In this document: piece after piece, positions 55,681 through 64,000 of the stretch
Layout of the letters: each line of letters begins with the position of its first letter
Numbering within the stretch: position 1 is the stretch's first letter
Translations under genes and position numbers: made by a program
Assembly (NCBI GenBank): GCA_002292285.1
Contig: DBBP01000008.1
Span: 509,876-573,875 of the forward strand
From: Proteobacteria bacterium UBA981
GTDB lineage: Bacteria; Pseudomonadota; Gammaproteobacteria; Ga0077536
Reading direction: 5' to 3'
DNA length: 64,000 nt
The notes under the pieces: generated by a model
Databases searched by the model: none
Told to the model about the DNA's origin: nothing
What the model saw: the letters and a program-made list of their open reading frames with translations, nothing else

Positions 55681-56361
55681 CTATCGCCAGGCAAATTTAG
55701 GCTGGTCGAAGTGTGCTACGCGGGTTGAGCGCCCAAGCACGCAGACTTCTCTGAACTGATAAATGATTGCGGCCGTCGGCGCCGCAATCCAGTCGTTCCC
55801 AACCGGCATGCGCAATACCGGTTCGTCACCCTCGTTGTCATGGTCCAGCATCGGCGCATCCTCGCGAAGGAATTCCTGTACGGGGATACGATGGACGGAT
55901 TCAACCTCATCCGGGTTAGGTTCGAAATCGCGTTGCGCCCCGCCCCAGATGACAACCGGCGTGATAATGAAGCCTGACCGCGTAACGAAATCATCAAGCC
56001 GCCCAAGAATGTATGACGCATCCAGATCCAGACCGATTTCCTCGCGCATCTCTCGCAAGGCGGTCTGCTCGGGCGTCTCGCCGCTATCGATGCGCCCACC
56101 CGGGAATGCCCATTGGCCAGCATGATTTCGCAATTTCAACGAACGCCGAGTGAGAACTAACGCCGCATCGTCCAGCCAACTCGCGGACTCCGGCATACCC
56201 GGTAAATCCGCACCATGCGCAGCGTCGACCACCGTTACCGCCACGGCAGCTGCGCGCGCCTCAGGGTCGTTGCCCTCAGTGTGAGCAAAGTTCTCAAGTG
56301 CGGTTTCAAGATGTTTCCGACTACGAGCATCGCAGCTCAGGGTGGGCGCATCCTTACTCAA
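55681..56361 (-). CDS. Nudix hydrolase, CoA-pyrophosphatase-like
   Basis: 226 residues from a TTG at 56361, preceded by AAGGAGA at ideal spacing; longer in-frame starts lack conserved sequence. The NudL-type leader LRNHAGQWAFPGG merges into a complete Nudix box (GRIDSGETPEQTALREMREEIGL, shown shortened as GxxxxxE...REMREEIG), residues about 110-135. The family cleaves CoA to 3'-phosphoadenosine-5'-phosphate and phosphopantetheine, plausible in a CoA-ester-rich neighbourhood. Convergent with the FecR gene. Confidence 0.85.
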   Translation of the reverse strand: MSKDAPTLSCDARSRKHLETALENFAHTEGNDPEARAAAVAVTVVDAAHGADLPGMPESASWLDDAALVLTRRSLKLRNHAGQWAFPGGRIDSGETPEQTALREMREEIGLDLDASYILGRLDDFVTRSGFIITPVVIWGGAQRDFEPNPDEVESVHRIPVQEFLREDAPMLDHDNEGDEPVLRMPVGNDWIAAPTAAIIYQFREVCVLGRSTRVAHFDQPKFAWR

Positions 56362-56670
56362 AGTAACTCTCCTTCGCAGACGTAGAGGAACCGCCAGCAT
56401 CGGTGGCGGCAATGGCGTTATAACGGATGAGAATAACATTGCCAGCCGTTGCAGCAGCCCGGCACTGTGCCGAAACAGCTCTTGGCGGGTCCGCAAGCTA
56501 ACAGATGACGGCTTAAGCGACCGCACAGGTTCCGTTCGCGCTATTTGACCTATCCCCAGTGGTTGTTGGCTGCCTCTGTACTGACGCATCACGTCGATGC
56601 GAGCTATTTCAGTAGCCTTTTCGACACCGCTGCGGCACCATTTGCAGCTCACTTAATTGCGGATTTACCC

Positions 56671-57828
56671 ATGCAGCTTGCGCTCAGCGAAGAACAATCA
56701 CTGATCCAGGAAACCGCGCGACGGTTCGCCGAAACTGAATTGGCCCCAGTGGCGGCGACACTGGAATCACCTGCCGGGCGTCCGGTGTATTTGGCGAAGC
56801 TCAAGCAACTCGCCGAACTCGGGTTTATGGGCTTGAACGTCGATCCGGAGTACGGCGGCACGGGTGCCGGGGTCGTCGCTTTCAGTGTCGCGATGACCGA
56901 AATTGCTCGTGCATGTGCCTCGACCGCTGTAGCCATGTCGGTCAACAATCTGGTCTGCGAAGTCATTCAGTCGATTGGTACCGAAGCGCAGAAAGAGGCG
57001 TACATACCCAAGCTTTGTAGCGGTGAATTTCCGTGTGGTTCGTTCTGTCTGTCTGAAGCGGGTGCCGGCTCAGATCCGTCGCGTGTTAGTACGCGCGCTG
57101 TGCGAGACGGTCAGGATTGGATTCTGGACGGCACGAAAATGTGGATCTCGAGTGCCGAGTACGCGGGATTCTTTGTTGTGTGGGCCGTCACGGATGCCAC
57201 CGCACCGAGCGGCAAGGGGATTTCTTGTTTCCTGGTTGATGCCGACAACCCGGGCGTGACCATCGGCAAGGCCGAACACAAAATGGGGCAACGCGCCTCA
57301 AGCACTAACCCGGTTGTTTTCGACGACTGCCGCGTCCCGGCGAGCGCGATGCTGGGTGACGAGAACGCGGGCTTCCGCATCGCCGTTGGCGAGCTCACAG
57401 GCGGACGCATAGGCATCGCCTCGCTCGCGCTTGGGGTCGGGGCGGCGGCCATTGATTTCGCTCGTCAGTACGTCACTGAGCGCGAACAATTTGGGCAAAA
57501 AATCGCCGAATTCCAGGGCATTCAGTTCATGCTTGCCGATACCTATACCGAGCGCGAAGCCGGACGTTTACTCGTCATGAATGCCGCGTGGATGAAAGAA
57601 ACTGGTCAGCCGTATATGCAGGCCGCGTCTATGGCTAAATTGTTTTGCTCGGAGTGGGCCAACCGCGCCTGCTATACGGCCATTCAGTTAATGGGCGGCG
57701 CCGGCTACACCGAGGAATATCCGCTCGAGCGTTTTGCGCGCGACGCGCGCGTGACCTCGATCTACGAAGGTACCAGCGAAATCCAACGTGTAATCATTTC
57801 CCGTGAATTATTGAAGGAAGTCTCTTGA
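56671..57828 (+). CDS. Acyl-CoA dehydrogenase (short/medium-chain type)
   Basis: 385 residues from the ATG at 56671 (MQLALSEEQSLIQETARRF). FAD motif FCLSEAGAGSDPS, WISSAEYAGFFVV, helix EREQFGQKIAEFQGIQF and the catalytic Glu in IYEGTSEIQRVIISREL, as in short-chain enzymes. Its stop overlaps the TTG start of a second, different acyl-CoA dehydrogenase (TTGA), indicating co-translation; the two may form a heteromeric enzyme. Confidence 0.92.
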   Translation: MQLALSEEQSLIQETARRFAETELAPVAATLESPAGRPVYLAKLKQLAELGFMGLNVDPEYGGTGAGVVAFSVAMTEIARACASTAVAMSVNNLVCEVIQSIGTEAQKEAYIPKLCSGEFPCGSFCLSEAGAGSDPSRVSTRAVRDGQDWILDGTKMWISSAEYAGFFVVWAVTDATAPSGKGISCFLVDADNPGVTIGKAEHKMGQRASSTNPVVFDDCRVPASAMLGDENAGFRIAVGELTGGRIGIASLALGVGAAAIDFARQYVTEREQFGQKIAEFQGIQFMLADTYTEREAGRLLVMNAAWMKETGQPYMQAASMAKLFCSEWANRACYTAIQLMGGAGYTEEYPLERFARDARVTSIYEGTSEIQRVIISRELLKEVS

Positions 57829-59093
57829 ATTTTGATATCCCAGCCGAACTCGCTGCCTATCTCGATGAACTTGATGCATTTATCGAGGCAGAAATAAAAC
57901 CGCTCGAAGCGCAAGACGACAACATGCGCTTTTTCGACCACCGACGTGAGCACGCGCGCACCGACTGGGACAACGATGGCCGGCCTCGCCATGATTGGGA
58001 AGCATTACTCGCAGAGGCGCGCCGCCGCGCTGATGCTGCCGGCCATTTTCGTTACGCGTTCCCCAAAGAGTTTGGCGGTCGCGACGGCACCAACCTCGGC
58101 ATGGCCATCATTCGTGAGCATCTGGCGACCCGCGGACTGGGGCTGCATTGCGATCTACAGAATGAGCACGCTATTGTCGCCAACAATATTGGTCTGCTGT
58201 TGATGCTGAACTATGGCAGTGAAGAACAGAAAGCCGAGTGGGTCGAACCGCTCGCAACTGGCGACGGTTTTATCGCATTCGGCATCACCGAACCCAATCA
58301 CGGTTCTGATGCCACGCATATGGAAACCACCGCCGTACGCGACGGTGACGGCTGGCGCATCAATGGTGAGAAAACCTGGAACACGGGTATTCACACCGCA
58401 CCCGCCGATTTAATTTTCGCGCGCACCGACGGCAAAGCCGGCGACGGTAATGGCATCACAGCGTTTATCGTGCCGACCAACGCTGAGGGCTTCAAACTCG
58501 AGGAACTGCTGTGGACATTCAACATGCCCACCGACCACGGGCACATTTCCCTGAACAATGTTTATGTGCCCGACAGCGCCATCTTTGGTGGCGAAGGTCG
58601 GGGGCTGCAAGTTGTCCAGCATTTCTTTAACGAAAATCGCATTCGGCAGGCAGCATCGAGTCTGGGTGCTGCGCAATTCTGTATTAATGAAGCAGTTAGC
58701 TACGCGCAAGAACGCAAGCCCTTTGGTAAGGCATTGGCAACCAATCAAGGGATTCAGTTTCCGTTAGTAGAACTGCAAACGCAGTGTGAACTCGTGCGCG
58801 CGCTAGTGCAGAAGACGGCCTGGCAAATGGATACTTATGGCGCCTTCTCTGTCTCGGACAAGGTGTCGATGTGTAATTACTGGAGTAACCGCTTGTGTTG
58901 TGAGGCCGCTGACCGTGCCATGCAAGTGCATGGCGGATTGGGTTACTCACGCCACAAGCCGTTCGAGCACATCTATCGTCACCACCGCCGTTATCGGATT
59001 ACCGAAGGCGCCGAGGAAATCCAGATGCGCCGCATCGCAGGTTATATGTTTGGCTTCATGAGTCAGCGCGCGCCCAAAGGCGTCACTGAATAA
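57825..59093 (+). CDS. Acyl-CoA dehydrogenase, divergent second subunit or enzyme
   Basis: 422 residues from the TTG at 57825. It opens with 60 residues rich in acidic positions, then follows the fold: FRYAFPKEFGGRDGTNLG, AFGITEPNHGSDATHMET, WRINGEKTWNTGIHTA and the Glu in RITEGAEEIQMRRIAGYMFG. It is only distantly like its upstream neighbour. Overlap with that gene suggests equimolar expression. Substrate not identifiable. Confidence 0.9.
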   Translation: MNFDIPAELAAYLDELDAFIEAEIKPLEAQDDNMRFFDHRREHARTDWDNDGRPRHDWEALLAEARRRADAAGHFRYAFPKEFGGRDGTNLGMAIIREHLATRGLGLHCDLQNEHAIVANNIGLLLMLNYGSEEQKAEWVEPLATGDGFIAFGITEPNHGSDATHMETTAVRDGDGWRINGEKTWNTGIHTAPADLIFARTDGKAGDGNGITAFIVPTNAEGFKLEELLWTFNMPTDHGHISLNNVYVPDSAIFGGEGRGLQVVQHFFNENRIRQAASSLGAAQFCINEAVSYAQERKPFGKALATNQGIQFPLVELQTQCELVRALVQKTAWQMDTYGAFSVSDKVSMCNYWSNRLCCEAADRAMQVHGGLGYSRHKPFEHIYRHHRRYRITEGAEEIQMRRIAGYMFGFMSQRAPKGVTE

Positions 59094-59234
59094 GGCAATT
59101 TGAGCTGCACGCCGGACCAGCATTGCGCCACGCCCGATTGCTGGTCCGGGGTGTGGTCTGGTGGATGCTCGCTCTGGCTACTGGTGCGCCAGAATCATAG
59201 AATTCTCCCACTCCAAACGACAGGAAACATCTGA

Positions 59235-59687
59235 ATGAAGCACGAACTCCTTATGAATTATCACGCCGTGCTCGGCGACAATGTGGAAGTTGGCGCCGGT
59301 GCCTTTGGTAATCGCGTGATAGTCGAAGTTCACGGTGGCGCGTTCGAGGGGCCGCGCGTTAAAGGCAAATTTCGCGAAGCTGCCGGCGCCGATTGGCTGA
59401 CCCTTGGTGCGGACGGCTACGGCCATCTTGATGTTCGCGTCACCATGCAAACACACGACGATGCGCTCATTTACATGGAGTACACCGGCAAGCTGCAAAT
59501 CAACGAAGCCGCCGCGAATGCGATGGCGGGCAACGGCCAGACTGACTACGGGGACCATTATTTTTATACCACCCCGCGCTTCCAGACCGGCGACGAGCGT
59601 TATGCCTGGATGAACAACATCGTCTGCGTAAGCCAGGGTCGTCTGCTACCAAACCGGGTTGAATACAACGTTTATCAGATGCTTTAA
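59235..59687 (+). CDS. DUF3237 family protein
   Basis: 150 residues, no signal peptide. Beta-rich with GRVIVEVHGGAF-like and GADWLTLGADGYGHLDVR, IYMEYTGKLQ and YFYTTPRFQTGDERYAWMN, the pattern of DUF3237. Common next to acyl-CoA dehydrogenases and luciferase-like genes, function unknown. AGGAAA lies before the ATG. Confidence 0.82.
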   Translation: MKHELLMNYHAVLGDNVEVGAGAFGNRVIVEVHGGAFEGPRVKGKFREAAGADWLTLGADGYGHLDVRVTMQTHDDALIYMEYTGKLQINEAAANAMAGNGQTDYGDHYFYTTPRFQTGDERYAWMNNIVCVSQGRLLPNRVEYNVYQML

Positions 59688-59722
59688 GCCTGGATTTAAC
59701 GTCCAGCACGCAGAGGCCTGCC

Positions 59723-60829
59723 ATGAAATTTGGATTGTTTTACGAACTCTCGACCCCGCGCCCATTCAGCACTGAAAATCAACGTGCGGTGATCGAGAAC
59801 GCGATCGAGCAAACGGTCCTCGCTGATGAACTCGGCTTTTCCAGCGTATGGTGCGTGGAACACCATTTCCTGGAGGAGTACAGCCATTCCAGCTGCCCGG
59901 ATATGTTCCTGAGTGCTATCGCTCGCGAAACGAAAAATATTCGGGTCGGCTTCGGTATCGGCACCTGTGTGCCGGCCATGCATTCGCCCATCCGTTGGGC
60001 GGAAAAGGCCGCTTTTCTCGACATGCTTTCCAACGGACGCGTTGAATTTGGTACCGGTCGCTCATCCACGTGGAATGAGCTCGGTGGCTTCAACGCCAAC
60101 GTTGACGATACCAAGCGCAGCTGGGACGAGTATTGCCGGGTGATACCGAAAATGTGGACTGAGGAGCGGTTCTCTCATGAGGGCACCTACTTCAGCATGC
60201 CCGAGCGCTGCATCCTACCGAAACCCGTACAGGATCCGCACCCGCCGATGTGGGTCGCGGTGACCGCACCGGGGACTGAGTTTGACGCTGCGGATCGCGG
60301 CATGGGTGCGTTGATATTGTCGGTATCTGATGTCGAACGAAATGTGCCGCGTATTCGCGAATATCGCGAACGCATCAAGCGCTGCAATCCGGTCGGCTCG
60401 TTCGTGAACGACCAAATCGCTATCGCCAACTGGATGTATTGTCACCCTGACGACGCCCAAGCCAAACAATCTGGCAATGAACTGATCGGCACGTTCGGTT
60501 ACATGGCCGGACAAACTGTCGAAATCTCGGAAGCCTACCCCGCCAACAATTATTCGGCGCTCGGCTTGCTGGGTTCTCTGCGCCAGGATCCGAACGCACC
60601 TGGGGACACCAAATCACCACCCTCGAGTGGCCTTTGCTTCGGTGATCCGGCAGCGATTATCGACACCGTCAGGCGCTGGGAAGAAGCTGGCGCTGACCAT
60701 CTGATTTTCATGGTGCAAGCGCGCGAGCATCTTGAGCAGGCCGAGGTATTGGCGAGCCTGCGTCTGTTCGCCAGCGACGTCATGCCGCATTTCAGTGATA
60801 ACGTCAGAACCGCGGCGATAGACGCATGA
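59723..60829 (+). CDS. LLM-class flavin-dependent oxidoreductase
   Basis: 368 residues. MKFGLFYELSTPRP, FSSVWCVEHHFLEEYSHSS, IRVGFGIGTC and MLSNGRVEFGTGRSS are luciferase-fold motifs; the EHH pair is the alkanal-monooxygenase-like signature. GAGG precedes the ATG. Its last bases overlap the start of the acetoacetate-decarboxylase-like gene (ATGA). Possibly the oxygenase that opens a substrate for the enzymes around it. Confidence 0.88.
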   Translation: MKFGLFYELSTPRPFSTENQRAVIENAIEQTVLADELGFSSVWCVEHHFLEEYSHSSCPDMFLSAIARETKNIRVGFGIGTCVPAMHSPIRWAEKAAFLDMLSNGRVEFGTGRSSTWNELGGFNANVDDTKRSWDEYCRVIPKMWTEERFSHEGTYFSMPERCILPKPVQDPHPPMWVAVTAPGTEFDAADRGMGALILSVSDVERNVPRIREYRERIKRCNPVGSFVNDQIAIANWMYCHPDDAQAKQSGNELIGTFGYMAGQTVEISEAYPANNYSALGLLGSLRQDPNAPGDTKSPPSSGLCFGDPAAIIDTVRRWEEAGADHLIFMVQAREHLEQAEVLASLRLFASDVMPHFSDNVRTAAIDA

Positions 60830-61590
60830 ACACGGCCCAGTTGTTGTACGGACAACGTGACCCGACAACCCTGTCGGTGTGTGACACACAACTCGACCTC
60901 GATGCGACCGACGCCGTGGTGATCGCGGACGCCGAAATTTTCTACAGCCTGTTCGAACTACCGATGAGCGTCGCCGAGCACGCGTTACCGACGAGTCTCC
61001 ATCCGAGCATTCCGGCCCTGCTGGGCGTAACGTTTGTGCACGCTAACGACGGTCCCTTGGGTGCGTTCGATCTCGCCTATGTCGGGGTTGCCTGCCGGAC
61101 GGGGATAAAGCCTCGCCATCTCATTCAAAGTGCCTTCTGCAATAGCACCAACGCGCTCGATTTCTTCTCATCCCGTTATGGCTTCGCGTGTGCCCTGGCC
61201 GAAGTCAATTGTCGCGAGACTTATGACCGCGTACGCGGTGATGTGTGTGTCGAGGGCAACAGTATTCTCGATGTCACGATTACCGATTGCATTCCCCTGG
61301 TCGGTGCCGGCGCGACCATAAAGTATTCACCGCCATTGAATGGCTGCAACATTGCAGGGACAACAGCACTGGTGCAGTTTGAAGCGGCTTACGAATTCAA
61401 ACGCGTATTGCGCGGCAAGCCGCAGGCAATCTGTTTTAGCAGTGAGTCGCTGGGCAATGATCGTATGCATCCAACCCACGCAGTAGCGGGCAGCCATGCG
61501 ATCGTCGACTTGCATTTGCTGCCGGTCCGTTTCGCACTCGACCCGGCGCTCCCGGCTGAAGCCGGAGGGGCACGTAAAATTCAACGCTAA
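60826..61590 (+). CDS. Acetoacetate decarboxylase superfamily protein
   Basis: 254 residues. The fragment LHPSIPALLGVTFVHANDGPLGAFDLAYVGVACRTGIKPRHLIQSAFCNS (in part) and the later GNSILDVTI match the acetoacetate-decarboxylase-like fold, where related proteins bind acids, lactones or keto acids. The Schiff-base lysine of classical enzymes is not evident, so it may be a hydrolase or aldolase-like relative. Overlaps the luciferase-like gene by 4 bases. Confidence 0.65.
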   Translation: MNTAQLLYGQRDPTTLSVCDTQLDLDATDAVVIADAEIFYSLFELPMSVAEHALPTSLHPSIPALLGVTFVHANDGPLGAFDLAYVGVACRTGIKPRHLIQSAFCNSTNALDFFSSRYGFACALAEVNCRETYDRVRGDVCVEGNSILDVTITDCIPLVGAGATIKYSPPLNGCNIAGTTALVQFEAAYEFKRVLRGKPQAICFSSESLGNDRMHPTHAVAGSHAIVDLHLLPVRFALDPALPAEAGGARKIQR

Positions 61591-61645
61591 GAGAAGCTAA
61601 CGCACGACATCACACTCCACCGAGATAAACGGGGCGCAAACGGTC

Positions 61646-63283
61646 ATGGCGATTGCACAGACGATTTCACAATGCTTGATTGCGGCCCTCGAAGCACGCG
61701 GGCTTGGGCATGTGTTTGGCATCCCTGGTGATTACGCACTCGGATTATTTGACGACCTGGAGCGGTCCTCGCTCCAGCTGATCAACACGTGTGACGAGCA
61801 AGGCGCAGGATTCGCGGCCGACGCCTACGCTCGCGTACGTGGCCTTGGCGCTGTGTGCGTCACTTACGGCGTTGGTGGGTTGAAGCTGGTCAATTCGACT
61901 GCTCAGGCCTACGCGGAAAGGTCACCGGTGGTGGTGATCAGTGGCGCGCCGGGAACCAACGAAACAACCGGGGATGCCTTGCTCCATCATCGCGTTCGTG
62001 ACTTTGGCACCCAGATGCGTGTCTTTCGCGAAGTCACCGTGGCCCAGACCATGCTGAACGACCCGGCTACCGCCAGTCATGAAATTGAGCGCGTGCTGGC
62101 CGCGGCCGATCGGTCGAAGCGCCCGGTGTATATCGAGATACCAAGGGATTGCGCCCACCTGGCCGTCACGACAGCCTTGACGCCCTCTCCGCCCCCCAAC
62201 CTGCCCGCCGACCCCGCAACCCTCGCCGAGGCGCTTGAGGAGGCGCTGGCCATGCTCAATGCGGCGTCCAATCCTGTGCTTTTGCTTGGCGTTGAGATTC
62301 ATCGCTTTGGCCTGCAGGACCGACTCATCCAATTTATCGGAAAATCCGGCATTTGCTTCGCCACAACCATAATGGGCAAATCTGTTGTCAACGAAGAACT
62401 TCCTGGATTCGTTGGCGTCTACGCCGGTAGCCTGTCGAACGAAATGACACGCGCGGCAGTCGAGCAAAGTGATTGCGTGCTTAACCTGGGCGCAATGTTG
62501 ACCGATCTCGACACCGGCATTTTTACCGCCAACCTCGACCCTGCGAAAATGATCCAGGCCTCGGCCAGTGGGTTGATCATCCGGCGCCACCACTACCTGG
62601 GTATCGATCTCGCCACGTTTCTTGATGCTCTGAGGAGCGCGCCATTAAAAACGCGCCCACCACTTCCACCAAGTTGTCACGCGGGTGCAGCAACCTTCAC
62701 CGCCGCTGCAGATACGGCCATTAGCGTTGAACGGGTCTTCGAGTGTCTCGATACCCATTTGTCTGAAGATATTGCCGTGGTCGCCGACCCGGGCGATTCA
62801 TTGTTTGGTGCCATCGACCTGACTATTCACTCGCGCACCGAATTTGTCGCGTGCGCGTATTACGCATCGTTGGGGTTTGCTGTGCCTGCCGCAATTGCCA
62901 TGCAGCTGGCCGAACCGGACTGGCGCCCATTGGTTCTCGTTGGTGACGGCGCTTTTCAAATGACCGGTCTCGAACTAACTACCGCCGCTCGTTATGGTTT
63001 GACGCCGATTGTTATCGTGATGGATAACTTCGGCTACGGCACTGAGCGCCCCATGCTTGACGGCGACTTCAACGATGTCCATCCGTGGCATGTCACCGTT
63101 ATCCCTGAGCTGATAGACAGTGGCGTGGCCTATTGGGCGGAAACCGAGGAACAGTTTCTCAACGCACTACATAGCGCACTCGGCGACCCCAATCAGCTCG
63201 TCATCATCCATGTCATCCTTGCCCAGAACGACATTTCGCCGGCGCTCGAGCGCCTGACCAACCAGCTGCGCGAACGCGTTTAA
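61646..63283 (+). CDS. ThDP-dependent 2-oxo acid decarboxylase (indolepyruvate/phenylpyruvate decarboxylase type)
   Basis: 545 residues, the family length. Catalytic Glu51 (CDEQGAG), the decarboxylase His pair His114-His115 (LLHHRVRD), and the ThDP-binding GDG...N motif (GDG at 433-435, Asn in MDNFGYG) are all present. The HH pair favours non-oxidative decarboxylation of a 2-oxo acid to an aldehyde. Phenylpyruvate, indolepyruvate or a branched 2-oxo acid are candidates. Follows an acetoacetate-decarboxylase-like gene by 55 bases. Confidence 0.9.
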   Translation: MAIAQTISQCLIAALEARGLGHVFGIPGDYALGLFDDLERSSLQLINTCDEQGAGFAADAYARVRGLGAVCVTYGVGGLKLVNSTAQAYAERSPVVVISGAPGTNETTGDALLHHRVRDFGTQMRVFREVTVAQTMLNDPATASHEIERVLAAADRSKRPVYIEIPRDCAHLAVTTALTPSPPPNLPADPATLAEALEEALAMLNAASNPVLLLGVEIHRFGLQDRLIQFIGKSGICFATTIMGKSVVNEELPGFVGVYAGSLSNEMTRAAVEQSDCVLNLGAMLTDLDTGIFTANLDPAKMIQASASGLIIRRHHYLGIDLATFLDALRSAPLKTRPPLPPSCHAGAATFTAAADTAISVERVFECLDTHLSEDIAVVADPGDSLFGAIDLTIHSRTEFVACAYYASLGFAVPAAIAMQLAEPDWRPLVLVGDGAFQMTGLELTTAARYGLTPIVIVMDNFGYGTERPMLDGDFNDVHPWHVTVIPELIDSGVAYWAETEEQFLNALHSALGDPNQLVIIHVILAQNDISPALERLTNQLRERV

Positions 63284-63520
63284 GGGGCTCGTAAAAAAGT
63301 GAACGACGAGGATGGCGCAGGCCAAGGCGCGCGGTATTCTGGGTGCGCAAAACGCCGTGTGACGCAGCTATCGCCGGCGGCATCGCCTGTGTAGACACTC
63401 CCTAGCCAACCGGAAGGTTTCGATTGCACAAGAAGGAACCACCGAGCTGCGCTTTGCGTCCGACCTGAAGACATGCGAGATTAGCGCACACGACAAACCC
63501 TGCCCGCAGGAAAGCCACCG

Positions 63521-64000
63521 ATGAGTTTTGCCAAACCTGCTGACTTCGCCTACCCCTCGCAATTCGTCGAGGTCCTGGGTGCAAAAATGCATTACGTCGA
63601 GCACGGTGCCGGCGATCCTATATTGTTCTTACACGGTCAGCCGACCTGGTCGTACTTATGGCGCAACGTGATGCCCGAGCTGGACGGACGCGGGCGCATG
63701 ATTGCGGTCGATCTGATGGGCTATGGCATGTCAGAGAAACCGGATATCGCCTACGAGATGGCCGATCACGTCCGCTATCTGGACGCGTTTATCGAGACGC
63801 TGGAGCTCGACAATATCACCTTGGTGATTCATGACTGGGGATCTTTTTTTGGCTTCTACTACGCCCACCGCTATCCGGATAAAGTAAAAGCAATCGCATT
63901 CATGGAAGCCATCTTGTTCCCGGTGCCGAGCTACGACGCTTTCGAGCCGCAGATGCGCGAGTTTTTCCAAACCCTGCGTGCTTCCCAGGAAAATGCCGAA
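63521..64000 (+). CDS. Haloalkane-dehalogenase-like alpha/beta hydrolase, cut at window end
   Basis: 160 residues visible, continuing beyond the window. AGGAAA precedes the ATG. HGQPTWSYLWRN, MGYGMSEKP, the nucleophile Asp105 in HDWGSFF and the Trp106 after it match haloalkane dehalogenases. The residue after HG is Gln40, where subfamilies normally use Asn (type II) or Glu (type I), which affects halide stabilisation; Glu129 in FMEAI is in place of the type-II acid. Dehalogenase or epoxide-hydrolase-like activity cannot be decided from the fragment. Confidence 0.8.
   Translation, partial: MSFAKPADFAYPSQFVEVLGAKMHYVEHGAGDPILFLHGQPTWSYLWRNVMPELDGRGRMIAVDLMGYGMSEKPDIAYEMADHVRYLDAFIETLELDNITLVIHDWGSFFGFYYAHRYPDKVKAIAFMEAILFPVPSYDAFEPQMREFFQTLRASQENAE

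Noticed and set aside
63284..63520. Small minus-strand open frames in the gap before the dehalogenase-like gene
   Set aside because: They overlap one another and the start of the dehalogenase-like gene, and lack ribosome-binding sites; the gap itself shows only a weak resemblance to the 29.6-kb repeat.

Overview
The window reads as a chromosomal segment of a Gram-negative, moderately GC-rich proteobacterium, most likely a gammaproteobacterium. Evidence for this is the set of outer-membrane barrels, periplasmic proteins with Sec signals and a periplasmic PQQ dehydrogenase, together with many CoA transferases, acyl-CoA dehydrogenases, enoyl-CoA hydratases and luciferase-like flavin oxidoreductases. 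Such a repertoire is typical of heterotrophs that break down diverse branched or cyclic acids through CoA thioesters. I saw no rRNA, tRNA, CRISPR array, phage or insertion-sequence gene.

Layout. 0-3.4 kb: end of an exopolysaccharide-type operon (minus strand). 3.9-8.8 kb: minus-strand operon of a two-domain CoA transferase, a hotdog-fold hydratase and a single-domain CoA transferase. 9-17 kb: acetyltransferase, a large cyclase/ATPase/TPR protein broken by a frameshift, a secreted metallo-hydrolase, a luciferase-like oxidoreductase, a hydrolase and a cupin. 17-22 kb: three small periplasmic proteins, then a four-gene GldA/F/G-type ABC export operon. 22-26 kb: lactonase-like hydrolase, GTP cyclohydrolase II, hydrolase and another luciferase-like enzyme. 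26-30 kb: acyl-CoA dehydrogenase, CoA transferase and TauD-type dioxygenase, followed by a 147-bp tandem repeat. 30-38 kb: citrate-lyase-like enzyme, SDR, Rieske ferredoxin, DszA/NtaA-type monooxygenase, nitronate monooxygenase, enoyl-CoA hydratase, hydrolase and small genes. 38.7-41.7 kb: a TPR plus outer-membrane-barrel protein with a FecR-domain secreted partner. 41.8-51.2 kb: dioxygenases, a thiolase-like/DUF35 pair, a lanthanide-type PQQ alcohol dehydrogenase with its XoxJ-like partner, two enoyl-CoA hydratases and a small gene with an exceptionally strong ribosome-binding site and its own terminator. 51.8-55.7 kb: a second barrel/FecR module whose barrel gene carries one in-frame amber codon. 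55.7-64 kb: Nudix hydrolase, then a plus-strand catabolic run (two acyl-CoA dehydrogenases, DUF3237, luciferase-like enzyme, acetoacetate-decarboxylase-like protein, ThDP decarboxylase, haloalkane-dehalogenase-like hydrolase cut by the window edge).

The most interesting signal is the pair of paralogous modules at 38.7-41.7 and 51.8-55.7 kb. Each has a periplasmic TPR domain fused to an outer-membrane barrel (Slam / type XI secretion-like) followed directly by a secreted protein with an N-terminal FecR domain and beta-rich, CxxxC-containing C-terminal regions. I infer a dedicated translocon-cargo pair in which the FecR protein is exported to the cell surface. The rest of the window looks like several independent CoA-ester catabolic cassettes whose substrates cannot be named from sequence alone.
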